10,983 nucleotides of DNA from JBBRLA01 sp038231615 (GTDB taxonomy: Bacteria > Myxococcota_A > Polyangia > Palsa-1104 > JAEUJZ01). The stretch covers positions 1 through 10,983 of the forward strand of contig JBBRLA010000251.1 of the NCBI GenBank assembly GCA_038231615.1. Reading direction: 5' to 3'. Position numbers and translations under genes: made by a program. The notes beneath the pieces were generated by a model, which saw nothing but the letters and a program-made list of their open reading frames with translations, had not been told where the DNA came from and searched no databases. Below, piece by piece: positions 1 through 6,582 of the stretch (positions within the stretch are counted from its first letter, which is position 1; each line of letters opens with the position of its first letter).

Positions 1-1
1 G

Positions 2-442
2 CGGGCCCTCGGCGAGGAGGAAAAGGTGCGGGAGGGCGAGCTGAACCTGCTGGCGCTGCACCTGCCCGGGCACAGCCCCGACGGGCTGGCGCTGCTCTTG
101 CCGGAGGCGGGGACGCTGGTGGTGGGGGATTATCTGTCCCCCTGCGAGATCCCTTTCGTGCAGGACCTTGACGCGTACCGCGGGACGCTGCGGCGGCTGC
201 TTTCGCTCTTGCCGGAGGTGGCGCAGGTGATCCCTGGGCACGGCCCGCGCCTGTCTCGCGATGAGGCCCGGCGGATCGCCGAGGACGACCTGCGCTACCT
301 GGATCGCCTGGCGCTTTACCGGGACCGGGGCGATGCGGCGGCGACCCTTAGCGAAGAATTGCCCCGTGCGGCGGATGTGCCCGGTATGCGTGAGCACCAC
401 CTGGAGAACTGCCGCAGCGCCGGGTTGGGCGGAGGCTGCTGA
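2..442 (+). CDS. MBL-fold metallo-hydrolase, C-terminal part (5' end outside window)
   Basis: The reading frame is open from base 2, so the gene begins upstream; 146 residues are visible, ending at TGA 440-442. The fragment has the later metal-binding motifs of the metallo-beta-lactamase fold: HLPGHSPDG (H20 and H24 of the fragment), GDYLS with the bridging Asp (D43), and IPGHGP with the last metal-binding His (H80). A helical tail with LRYLDRLALYRDRG follows, as in LACTB2-like/glyoxalase II-like hydrolases. Such enzymes are usually di-zinc hydrolases of thioesters, lactones or phosphoesters; the substrate cannot be told here. The N-terminal HxHxDH motif lies outside the window. GTG at 26 is in frame but is internal to the domain and not the start. 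The C-terminus, rich in Gly and ending in Cys, is unremarkable. Confidence 0.85.
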   Translation, partial: RALGEEEKVREGELNLLALHLPGHSPDGLALLLPEAGTLVVGDYLSPCEIPFVQDLDAYRGTLRRLLSLLPEVAQVIPGHGPRLSRDEARRIAEDDLRYLDRLALYRDRGDAAATLSEELPRAADVPGMREHHLENCRSAGLGGGC

Positions 443-628
443 GGACAGGAAGCGCCACCGAAGGGCAGCAAATGCCGTGTAATGAAGGCACGTAGGAAAC
501 CCGCGGCACGGCGTTGGCAAAAAATAGGACCGAGGGCCGGATCGCGCATAGGTCTCATCTTGACCAGCCTGACCGCGAACCAGGCACTCGGGTAGCGGCT
601 TACAGCTTTCTCTCGGGACCTCCGATGC
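443..628. other. Intergenic stretch without a recognised gene
   Basis: This 186-bp gap lies between the MBL gene and the next exported-protein gene. It holds an imperfect 9-bp inverted repeat (471-479 with 507-515, one G-U pair, 27-nt loop) and an A-run at 519-524, but no T-tract after the stem, so it is not a convincing terminator. I found no tRNA, no clear -35/-10 pair and no conserved short ORF. Confidence 0.5.
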
Positions 629-1216
629 ATGGTCATGCGCACACTGAAATCAATTGTCGTCCTGGTTCAATCATTGGCTCTCGTCAACTTGCTTTTCGGT
701 CCCGCGGGTGCCGCGGAGAGGCGCGTGCCCTCGGGGTGGGTCGGTGGTGCCGACATGCTTCTGGGCATCGGCCTTCCGGGAGAGAACCCGCTCGGCGGAG
801 ACTTCGGGCTCTCGCCAGCAGTGCAAGGGCAACTTCGGTTGGGCCACGAGATCGGCCGCGCCGCTCGTTGGGGCCGCGTCGAAGGCGTGCTGGCCGGCTT
901 CGCCACCCATCCCAGCGGCATCAGCAGTTGGGGCGTTGACAGCACCTATGCCCTGCAGGGCTACGGCGGGCTGCGATATACCACGCCGCTCTTCAAGTTC
1001 ATCAGCCTGAACGCGGGCGCAGGCTATGGCGGGCTGATCGCCTTCGGTACGCCGCCGGGGAAGCTACTACCGATGCTGGCCGATGGCACTGGCGCGGTGG
1101 TTACCGCCGGCCTGGACATTGGCTTCCGCTGGGTCGGCCTGGTGGTCGAGGTGGACCACTTCTTCACCACGGGAGAACTGACTTATGTCATGGGCGGGAT
1201 TCGTTTCGGTAGATAA
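629..1216 (+). CDS. Exported hypothetical protein, probable small outer-membrane beta-barrel
   Basis: A 195-residue protein. The N-terminus is a classic Sec signal peptide: a basic start (MVMRTLK), a hydrophobic core (IVVLVQSLALVNLLFG) and an AGAA cleavage region near residues 26-30. The mature part is rich in Gly and aromatics, with alternating hydrophobic/polar stretches such as YGGLRYTTPLFKFISLNAGAGYGG and a final strand TYVMGGIRFGR near the C-terminus. This is the pattern of small outer-membrane beta-barrels, but no family signature is recognisable. ATG 629 or ATG 635 (two codons later) could be the start; neither has a strong ribosome binding site. A lipoprotein gene follows 70 bp later in the same direction, so the two may be co-transcribed envelope proteins. 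Function is unknown. Confidence 0.7.
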   Translation: MVMRTLKSIVVLVQSLALVNLLFGPAGAAERRVPSGWVGGADMLLGIGLPGENPLGGDFGLSPAVQGQLRLGHEIGRAARWGRVEGVLAGFATHPSGISSWGVDSTYALQGYGGLRYTTPLFKFISLNAGAGYGGLIAFGTPPGKLLPMLADGTGAVVTAGLDIGFRWVGLVVEVDHFFTTGELTYVMGGIRFGR

Positions 1217-1286
1217 AAAGCCGCTCTTCGATGGAGCGATGCTGCGCCCAGCGCTCCTGCTTGGCCACGGAAAGGATGGATGCATC

Positions 1287-1823
1287 ATGAAGAAGCCGAA
1301 GATCGTTACCGAGGTGCTGCTGGTCGGGTTGCTGCTCTGCGACCTGGTCGGGTGCAGCATGACTTTCTATGGGCTGCGGGAAATGCCGGAGCAGCAGCCG
1401 CGACCGGCCGCGAAACCGGTGGCCGCCAAGTCACCCAAGAAACCTGGGGAGGCGAAGCACAAGGAGATACTCATGGCCACACGGGCTCTGGAAGCTCCGC
1501 CAATGATCGCGGCAGCCCCGGCCCAGCCACTGGATCAAACGCCAGCCCCGGTTCTTCCACTGGACCGGGTGCCAGCAGCCCCGACTTCACTACCGGATCA
1601 GGCACCGCTGAAAGCCCGGCCGCCGGATCAGACGCCAGCCCCGGTAAGGCATCGGGTTAGTGTTTTTACCTCTGCACGCCGCCGAGTTACCCTCCTCCGA
1701 CTGAGCGTCCACGCCAATTCACTGACTTGCCGATTGCCGCGCGATAAGCTGACATGCACAGGATGTAAGCCACCACCGCGCCGCCCAGGCTGCGGGCCCC
1801 ACGCGGAGTCACCCCGTAGTTGA
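1287..1823 (+). CDS. Proline-rich repeat lipoprotein (3' end uncertain)
   Basis: The start ATG 1287 is preceded by AAAGGA (1271-1276). The product begins MKKPK, then a hydrophobic stretch, then the lipobox L20-V21-G22-C23 followed by Ser, which predicts a lipid-anchored protein cut by signal peptidase II and sent to the outer membrane. Residues 36-65 are rich in Pro, Ala and Lys. Residues 81-121 consist of four degenerate 10-11-residue repeats of the type P-[LP]-D-Q-T-P-A-P-V, suggesting a flexible or periplasm-spanning stalk. After residue 121 the composition changes abruptly to Arg/Cys-rich sequence, and the last 137 bp lie antisense to the glycosyltransferase gene. A possible terminator (1640-1667) also lies inside this frame. 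The true protein probably ends near 1645-1660, which would need a frameshift or lost stop. No function is recognisable. Confidence 0.6.
   Translation: MKKPKIVTEVLLVGLLLCDLVGCSMTFYGLREMPEQQPRPAAKPVAAKSPKKPGEAKHKEILMATRALEAPPMIAAAPAQPLDQTPAPVLPLDRVPAAPTSLPDQAPLKARPPDQTPAPVRHRVSVFTSARRRVTLLRLSVHANSLTCRLPRDKLTCTGCKPPPRRPGCGPHAESPRS
1527..1649 (+). repeat. Four degenerate tandem repeats encoding P-x-D-Q-x-P-A-P
   Basis: Four units of 30-33 bp encode PLDQTPAPVL, PLDRVPAAPTS, LPDQAPLKAR and PPDQTPAPVR. The first and last units share a nearly identical 21-base block (1533-1553 and 1626-1646, differing at two positions). The repeat is coherent only in the lipoprotein frame, which supports that frame as coding over this stretch. 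Confidence 0.75.
1640..1667 (+). terminator. Possible intrinsic terminator at the end of the lipoprotein gene
   Basis: A 6-bp stem (1640-1645 CCCGGT with 1651-1656 ATCGGG, one G-U pair, 5-nt loop) is followed after six bases by five Ts (1663-1667). The stem is short and the T-run is offset, so it is weak. It sits where a transcript converging on the glycosyltransferase gene (stop at 1687) would be expected to end. Confidence 0.3.
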
Positions 1824-2835
1824 CGGCCAATGAGAGCCGTCCGAGCAGGTCGGCACCGAAAGTACAGGCAGCCAGCGGTAGCGCCTGCCGCGCCGCTGGC
1901 CAAAGGATGGCCAGGAAAAGTGCCGGCCCCGGCACGCAGAACACCCACAAAATCAGCAGGGAAAGCAGTGGAGCCAGGGCCCGCCCCCGTCCCAGGGCGA
2001 CGTGGAAATTCTTGCCCCAGCCCGAGAGGATGCCCCGGAGCGAGTCGTACATGCGCAAACGGGTCACCTCGATGCCATGGTGATAGCCGAGACGCAGGCC
2101 GGCGCGCTTCACCAACTCCGCCAGGCGCAAATCCTCGACCACCTCCGCGGCGACCGCCTGGTGGCCGCCGATGCGCTCGTAGGCATCCCGGGAGAAGAGA
2201 AGAAACGGGCCATTGGCCGAGGCAAAGGAGGAGTGCGGGTCCACCACCCGCACCGGATCCAGGAGCGAGAAGAGCAGCGTCGCCACTACCGGCTGGACGG
2301 CCCGCTCCCAAAAGCTGCCAGCCAGAAGCTGCGGCACCACGGTCAGGAGCCCGGTCCCCAGTGCTTGCGCGGTGGCCACCGCCCTTCCGACTGCGTCCTC
2401 GCGGAGGCGCATATCGGCGTCGAGGAAAAGCAGATAGTCGGCGCCAACCCCGCGGGTTCCAGCAAAAAGCGCGTGTGCCTTACCCAGCCACCCGGGCGGC
2501 AGCGTCGGTGCCTCGATGACCGCAAGCCGGGGCTCGTCCACGCACAGCGCCCGCACCAGATCGCCGGTGCCATCGGTGGAATGATCGTCGATGACACGCA
2601 CGGCGAGCCGGGAGTAGCGCTGAGCCAGCACCGAGGCGACGCAGCCCTCGATGTTGGCTGCCTCATTGCGCGCTGGAATCAGCACCATCACTGAGGGCGG
2701 CTCGGCGAAGTCGCCCGCAGGCGCGAGGCGCTGGGTCCGCCTTTTATTCCGGCACAGGAGAAGCGCCATCATCAAGTGAGCGAATAGGGGGGTACAAAGG
2801 AACCAGAGCTGCCACACGGGAATCGACGAAATCAT
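1687..2835 (-). CDS. Membrane-anchored family 2 glycosyltransferase (CrtQ/HpnB-like)
   Basis: The chosen start is ATG 2835 (MISSIPVWQLWF), just after AAAGGCGG, giving 382 residues; an upstream in-frame start at 2934 would add 33 poorly conserved residues. The GT-A domain motifs are in order: VLIPARNEAANI (51-62), VIDDHSTDGT (81-90), the DxD site FLDADM (137-142), VVEDLRLAELVK (232-243) with the catalytic ED, and LSGWGKNF (270-277) where the acceptor-side QxxRW usually lies. A hydrophobic N-terminal anchor (residues 7-28) and C-terminal membrane segments (about 286-312 and 350-365) flank the domain, and a WRGR motif (374-377) closes it. This layout matches inverting GT2 enzymes of carotenoid or hopanoid modification (CrtQ, HpnB), but no hpn or crt genes are nearby, so the substrate is unknown. 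It lies 136 bp downstream of the kinase gene on the same strand. Confidence 0.85.
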   Translation of the reverse strand: MISSIPVWQLWFLCTPLFAHLMMALLLCRNKRRTQRLAPAGDFAEPPSVMVLIPARNEAANIEGCVASVLAQRYSRLAVRVIDDHSTDGTGDLVRALCVDEPRLAVIEAPTLPPGWLGKAHALFAGTRGVGADYLLFLDADMRLREDAVGRAVATAQALGTGLLTVVPQLLAGSFWERAVQPVVATLLFSLLDPVRVVDPHSSFASANGPFLLFSRDAYERIGGHQAVAAEVVEDLRLAELVKRAGLRLGYHHGIEVTRLRMYDSLRGILSGWGKNFHVALGRGRALAPLLSLLILWVFCVPGPALFLAILWPAARQALPLAACTFGADLLGRLSLAVNYGVTPRGARSLGGAVVAYILCMSAYRAAIGKSVNWRGRSVGGG

Positions 2836-2949
2836 CCGCCTTTCTTTTAGCAGCCAAAGGATGGAGGCGGGATCAGAAAGAGCACCCGATTCCACTTCGC
2901 GAGAGTGACCCGCTCTTCCAACTTCTGGCGGCACAACCCAAGGCAGCAG

Positions 2950-2969
2950 GCCGTGGCCAGGCCTACGGC
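2950..2969 (-). terminator. GC-rich hairpin directly after the kinase stop codon
   Basis: A 7-bp stem (2950-2956 with 2963-2969, one G-U pair) with a 6-nt loop begins two bases after the stop codon of the kinase gene as read on the - strand. No U-tract follows, so at most it slows or partly terminates transcription towards the glycosyltransferase gene. Confidence 0.25.
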
Positions 2970-2971
2970 GC

Positions 2972-5608
2972 TTACTCCCAGCTCCTGGTAATGGGATAGA
3001 AGGAGCCGGGGGTAGCGGTGACCGAAACAGTCTCGCGCTTGCCCTTATTATCGTTCACCAAAAGCAGGGTATGCTTGCCTGGGGATAGCGGGTAGTCCCG
3101 CAGCGGGGTCTGCCCTACCTTCTTGCCGTCGATGTACACGATGGCCCACGGGCGTACCGACACCGAGAGAGACGGTTTGCCTTTGTCGCCGGCCGGCTTG
3201 GCGGTGACGGTCGCGGGGTCTTTGTCCTTGCCATGATGGTGCCGGCTGTGCTTATCCTTGGGCTCCTCGTCAGCTTCGCCCTTATCCTTGGGCAATTCAT
3301 CCGGCACGGCCTTCTCCAGTTTGTGCTCGGCGACGACAACCTTGGTGTCCTTCTCGTCCGCGGCAGTCTTCTCGTCATCTGCATCAGGGTCGCGGGTAGT
3401 CTTGGTGCCAGGGCGTTCGTCATAAACTGTCTGGTCGAATGACTTGCCCTTGTTGGGGCTCTTGCCCTTGAGAAAAAGGGTAACGTTGAGGGGAGGGCGT
3501 TCGTCCTTGGTGAAAGGGATTACCGCCTCGTAAGGATCGTAGCCCGCGAGTTCGACTTTGACGTGGGCCTTCTTGCCGACGTCCCCCTTCACGTCCGTCG
3601 GGGTCTTGTCCGCAAGGGCCATGCCGTCTTGGTACACCGTGGCGCCCGGAATGGAGGTAACGATGTGGACCTTGCCTTTCGGGGCGGTGAAACTCGGTCC
3701 ACCCGGGGTCCCGATGCGGTTAGAAAGGAAGAGGGTGAAGAGGGCCAGCACCACCGATAGCGCCGGCCCAAGGATCCAGCGCAGGTAGGGCGGCGCACTC
3801 GAGACCGTCTCGCCAGGCCCGAAAACAGCGTTGGCCGGACGCAGCGGCAGCGGGGCGGACAGCGGACGACCCGACGTGCTCTCCGAGACGCCGGGCCCAG
3901 CCTGGGAGGTGGCAGCGCGGGGATCCATCATGACTGTGGCCTGGGGGTTGATCGGGCCACCCTGCCGCAGAGGAGGCGCCGCGCCTGCCCCAACAAGCGG
4001 AGCAGCGGGTGGCGGCAGGCCCTGGGCGTAACCGCCCGCGGCCACCACCGGGGGCAGATCGACGGCAGGCGGCGGCGGGCCGCCAAAGAGGGGCGGACCC
4101 CCTTGCGGAAGCACTGGGGCCTGGGCCATCATCGTCCGCGCTCCCGCTGGTTGCTGGGCGGGCCCTTGCGGCAACACTGGGGCCTGGGCCATCATGGTCC
4201 GCGCCTGAGCGGGAGCGTTCGCCGGAGTCTGGACAGCCTGCTGAGGGTTCTGCTGGCTGAGGCGCGCCGCGACCTCGGGAGGGATCTCCGTGGCCATGAC
4301 CGTCTTCTGATCTGAACCTGCCATGTTGCTCCGTAGCGGCGCCGGCCTGGACGCCGGCAGAGAGGTTGTGGTTTCAACAGAAAGCTTAGCGGGGCCCACG
4401 AGCAAAGCCGGCGCAGGCTCGTTCACCGACTGGAGCATCTGCGTCCAGTCCCGCTCTTTGTGAGGCAATAGCGCGCGTATGAGGTCTCCCAGCGCCTGCG
4501 CCTCATACGCATAGCATGAAAGGGCGCAGAGATCACGGACCACGTCCCCGGCGCTCTGATAGCGGCGAGCGCGATCCGGGAGCAGCATCTTCATCACCAC
4601 CCTTTCGAGAGACTCGGGGATGCCCGGGGCCACTTGCCGCGGCGGCGGGACGATGCCGTCGCGGACACGGCGGATCACCTCCCCCTCAAGGGGGCCGTGG
4701 AATAGACGGTTCTTGGTGATAAGTTCCCACAGCACCACCCCCATCGAATAGATGTCGGTACGACAGTCCAGGGTCTGCCCGGTAATCTGCTCCGGGCTCA
4801 TGTAGGCGAGCTTCCCCTTGACCATCCCATTCACGGTCTTGGACACCCGATCGGCTACCTTGGCGATGCCGAAGTCGGCGATCTTGACTTCCCCTGAGTG
4901 GCTGATGAGAATGTTGTGGGGGGAGATGTCTCGGTGCACCAGTTGCAGGGGCTGGTTATTCACCGCCTTGGTATGAGCGTACTGTAGGCCTTTCAATGCT
5001 TCAGCGATCAGGTACACCGCAGCCGAGATGGACAGCCAGACCCCGGCTTTGGCGGCGGCCTTCTCGATCTGGCGCAGATCGCTGCCTTCGACCAGTTCCA
5101 TGGCCAGGTAGTAGGTGTCGCCCTCGCGGTCGAAATCGAAGATCTGAACGATGTTGGCGTGCTGCAGCTTGGCGACCAGACGCGCCTCATCGATAAACAT
5201 GCGCACGAAGTCGTCGTCGCGGGTGAAGCGCGGCAGGATGCGCTTGATCACCAGATCTTTGGTAAAGCCCTCGGTGCCCAGGGTCTTGGCCCGCCACACC
5301 TCAGCCATGCCGCCAACGCCGATGCGTTCGAGCAGGTTGTACTTGCCGTAGCGCTCCGGGGGAGCCGGAGAAAGGTTTATTGCCGGTAGCGATGAGGAGT
5401 AAAGGCCACCAACGGGAGGGGCCGACAGAACCAACTGAGGCGTGGGCGGTATCGCTGGCCCGGCGATCGGCGAATGCGAGATGAGCCCGGACTCCTCGAC
5501 CGTGGTGACGTCGCCCGGGTCGACGGCCAGCGACGAAGCCAGCGGGGATGGCAGTACTCCTGCGCCCTGGCCTGGAAATGTGGGTGGCTTCGCCGGTGGT
5601 GTGGCCAC
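2972..5608 (-). CDS. Transmembrane serine/threonine protein kinase with two PEGA-like domains
   Basis: An 878-residue protein from GTG 5608, preceded by GAGG four bases upstream. A Pro/Ser-rich head (1-87) leads to a Hanks-type kinase domain (about 90-360): Gly loop IGVGGMAEV (96-104), ATP-anchoring K122 in VIKR, helix-C E141, catalytic loop HRDISPHN (225-232, D227), DFG (245-247), and SPE (271-273) in place of APE. All catalytic residues are present, so it should be active; HRD supports activation-loop control. A long Pro/Ala/Gln linker (about 395-605) contains two exact copies of ARTMMAQAPVLPQG (469-482, 490-503). One TM segment (about 608-628) follows, then a first PEGA-like domain (about 644-713), a charged Lys/Asp/Glu/His linker (715-810) and a second PEGA-like domain (about 812-868). 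The kinase should be cytoplasmic and the PEGA parts periplasmic, where they may bind envelope ligands. This architecture is common in Myxococcota. The signal and targets are unknown. Confidence 0.92.
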   Translation of the reverse strand: MATPPAKPPTFPGQGAGVLPSPLASSLAVDPGDVTTVEESGLISHSPIAGPAIPPTPQLVLSAPPVGGLYSSSLPAINLSPAPPERYGKYNLLERIGVGGMAEVWRAKTLGTEGFTKDLVIKRILPRFTRDDDFVRMFIDEARLVAKLQHANIVQIFDFDREGDTYYLAMELVEGSDLRQIEKAAAKAGVWLSISAAVYLIAEALKGLQYAHTKAVNNQPLQLVHRDISPHNILISHSGEVKIADFGIAKVADRVSKTVNGMVKGKLAYMSPEQITGQTLDCRTDIYSMGVVLWELITKNRLFHGPLEGEVIRRVRDGIVPPPRQVAPGIPESLERVVMKMLLPDRARRYQSAGDVVRDLCALSCYAYEAQALGDLIRALLPHKERDWTQMLQSVNEPAPALLVGPAKLSVETTTSLPASRPAPLRSNMAGSDQKTVMATEIPPEVAARLSQQNPQQAVQTPANAPAQARTMMAQAPVLPQGPAQQPAGARTMMAQAPVLPQGGPPLFGGPPPPAVDLPPVVAAGGYAQGLPPPAAPLVGAGAAPPLRQGGPINPQATVMMDPRAATSQAGPGVSESTSGRPLSAPLPLRPANAVFGPGETVSSAPPYLRWILGPALSVVLALFTLFLSNRIGTPGGPSFTAPKGKVHIVTSIPGATVYQDGMALADKTPTDVKGDVGKKAHVKVELAGYDPYEAVIPFTKDERPPLNVTLFLKGKSPNKGKSFDQTVYDERPGTKTTRDPDADDEKTAADEKDTKVVVAEHKLEKAVPDELPKDKGEADEEPKDKHSRHHHGKDKDPATVTAKPAGDKGKPSLSVSVRPWAIVYIDGKKVGQTPLRDYPLSPGKHTLLLVNDNKGKRETVSVTATPGSFYPITRSWE
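4100..4204 (-). repeat. Direct repeat in kinase linker (ARTMMAQAPVLPQG twice)
   Basis: Two copies of a 42-bp unit (4163-4204 and 4100-4141) encode the same 14 residues and are separated by 21 bp. Related single motifs lie nearby: KTVMA around T437 (4298-4300) and ATVMM around T558 (3935-3937). Confidence 0.8.
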
Positions 5609-5689
5609 GACGCCTCATGGAGAGGCTAGCACAGTCTCGGCGGAGACGGCAAGGTAGCCTTATCCGGCACAATCAACCAGTCGGCCGCC

Positions 5690-5719
5690 TTGACAGTCAC
5701 CCAAAGAGTCTGGTATCAG
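5690..5719 (+). promoter_or_regulatory. Sigma70-type promoter for the rpmH operon
   Basis: A perfect -35 TTGACA (5690-5695) is separated by 18 bp from TATCAG (5714-5719), with an extended -10 TG at 5711-5712. Transcription would start near 5726, leaving a leader of about 56 nt before the rpmH GTG. It is the best promoter in the window and fits strong expression of a ribosomal protein operon. Confidence 0.75.
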
Positions 5720-5781
5720 CCTAGCCTGCCTTTTAGACGCCCTGACCCGCTTATCAGTGGATTCGGTACGAGGAGACCTTC

Positions 5782-5931
5782 GTGAAGCGCACATACCAGC
5801 CCCACAACACGCGTCGCAAGCGCACTCACGGATTCAGAAAGAGAATGCAGACCAAAGGGGGACGAAAGACCCTGTCCCGCCGTCGCCGCAAGGGCCGGCA
5901 GCGCCTGACCGTCGTTGTCGCCAAGAAGTGA
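5782..5931 (+). CDS. rpmH: Large ribosomal subunit protein bL34
   Basis: A 49-residue, strongly basic protein. It begins MKRTYQPHNTRRKRTHGF and contains the family pattern HGFRKRMQT, then GRKTLSRRRRKGR, matching bL34 throughout at nearly the usual length (44-50). It is a structural protein of the 50S subunit that binds 23S rRNA. The start is GTG 5782 with AGGAG at 5771-5775, six bases upstream, and the sigma70 promoter lies about 60 bp further up. The last 17 bases overlap the start of rnpA. rpmH heads the cluster rpmH-rnpA-yidD-yidC-mnmE, which in most bacteria lies near the replication origin. The divergent neighbour here is the kinase gene rather than dnaA. Confidence 0.97.
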   Translation: MKRTYQPHNTRRKRTHGFRKRMQTKGGRKTLSRRRRKGRQRLTVVVAKK

Positions 5932-6295
5932 ACCGGTCGGCGGCGGCATCGATAACAGCTTCCCCAAGGCACTGAGGATCCGCAAGCGAACCGAATACCT
6001 TCGGGTACAAAGTTCAGGCGGGAAGATCGTCACGCTGAACTTCTTGGCTGTTTTCATAAAAACGGGCTTGCGGGAAGTGCGCCTTGGCATCACGGTATCT
6101 CGTCGAGTCGGCAGCGCGGTCATTCGCAATCGGGTCAAGCGACTTCTGAAGGAATCCTTCCGGCAACTTGAACGCGGAACTCTTCATGGGTTCAACTTGG
6201 TCATCGTCGCCAAGCCCATTGCGGCAAATGCTACCTACGACCAGGTCAGCAAGGAAGTAGGAGAAATTTGTCGAAAGGCAGCAGCGTCGCGTTAA
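5915..6295 (+). CDS. rnpA: Ribonuclease P protein component
   Basis: A 126-residue basic protein that binds the catalytic RNase P RNA and helps remove 5' leaders from pre-tRNAs. The family features are the opening FPKALRIRKRTEYLRV (16-31), the central sheet LRLGITVSRRVGSAVIRNR (around 52-73) and the RNR motif (R71-N72-R73) that contacts the RNA, then VKRLLKESFR and a final FNLVIVAKP strand. The only ATG/GTG/TTG start before the conserved domain is TTG 5915, because a stop lies just upstream at 5906-5908. This places the start 17 bases inside rpmH, with no clear Shine-Dalgarno sequence, which suggests translation coupled to rpmH. The 3' end overlaps yidD. Confidence 0.95.
   Translation: MSPRSEPVGGGIDNSFPKALRIRKRTEYLRVQSSGGKIVTLNFLAVFIKTGLREVRLGITVSRRVGSAVIRNRVKRLLKESFRQLERGTLHGFNLVIVAKPIAANATYDQVSKEVGEICRKAAASR
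6259..6263 (+). promoter_or_regulatory. Ribosome binding site deciding the yidD start
   Basis: AGGAG, four bases before TTG 6268 and inside the rnpA coding region, supports that TTG as the yidD start. Confidence 0.65.
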
Positions 6296-6573
6296 TTCGG
6301 GCTCGATCACCGCGGCGCATCGCCCATCACGGTCTTCGCCCCGCTGTCATCCTCCTTTCCCTTCTCCTGCGCGGCTATCAGCTCGTCCTCTCTCCCATCC
6401 TGAAGCTCCTGACTGGATCGGGATGTCGCTTTTATCCGAGCTGCTCGGAATATGCCTTACAGTCTGTCCAGATTCATGGGGCCATTCGTGGCATAGTTCT
6501 GGCCTTCAAGCGGCTTGGTCGATGCCACCCCTTCCATCCCGGTGGCTACGATCCGCCAGTTCAAAGGAGTTGA
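6268..6573 (+). CDS. yidD: Membrane protein insertion efficiency factor YidD
   Basis: A 101-residue protein. The conserved core is complete: GYQLVLSPILKLLTGSGCRF, YPSCSEYALQSV (56-67), HGAIRGIVLAFKRLGRCHPF (70-89) and HPGGYDPP (90-97), with the three conserved cysteines C53, C59 and C86. YidD is a small inner-membrane-associated protein that assists insertion of proteins through YidC, encoded just downstream. The start is TTG 6268 with AGGAG at 6259-6263; no other ATG, GTG or TTG precedes the domain, so the protein has an N-terminal extension of about 20 residues relative to the usual 70-85-residue form. It overlaps rnpA by 28 bp, and yidC starts 9 bp after its stop. Confidence 0.95.
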   Translation: MSKGSSVALIRARSPRRIAHHGLRPAVILLSLLLRGYQLVLSPILKLLTGSGCRFYPSCSEYALQSVQIHGAIRGIVLAFKRLGRCHPFHPGGYDPPVQRS

Positions 6574-6582
6574 ATAAGTATC

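Noticed and set aside
471..515. Inverted repeat after the MBL gene as a terminator
   Set aside because: The loop is long (27 nt) and an A-run rather than a T-run follows.
1222..1238. Small hairpin after the beta-barrel protein gene
   Set aside because: The stem is only 5-6 bp with no T-tract, and the downstream lipoprotein gene probably shares the transcript.
1628..2311. 227-codon - strand frame inside the glycosyltransferase gene
   Set aside because: It is a shifted frame of the real gene, Gly/Ala/Arg-rich and without domain motifs.
5609..5680. Promoter for the kinase gene on the - strand
   Set aside because: The best candidate pair (TTGCCG, 18 bp, TAGCCT) is weak and would leave a leader too short for the ribosome binding site.
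5609..5781. Possible replication origin or DnaA boxes between the kinase and rpmH
   Set aside because: Only partial matches such as TTATCCGGC (5660-5668) are present, with no cluster of TTATCCACA boxes, no AT-rich unwinding stretch and no dnaA alongside.
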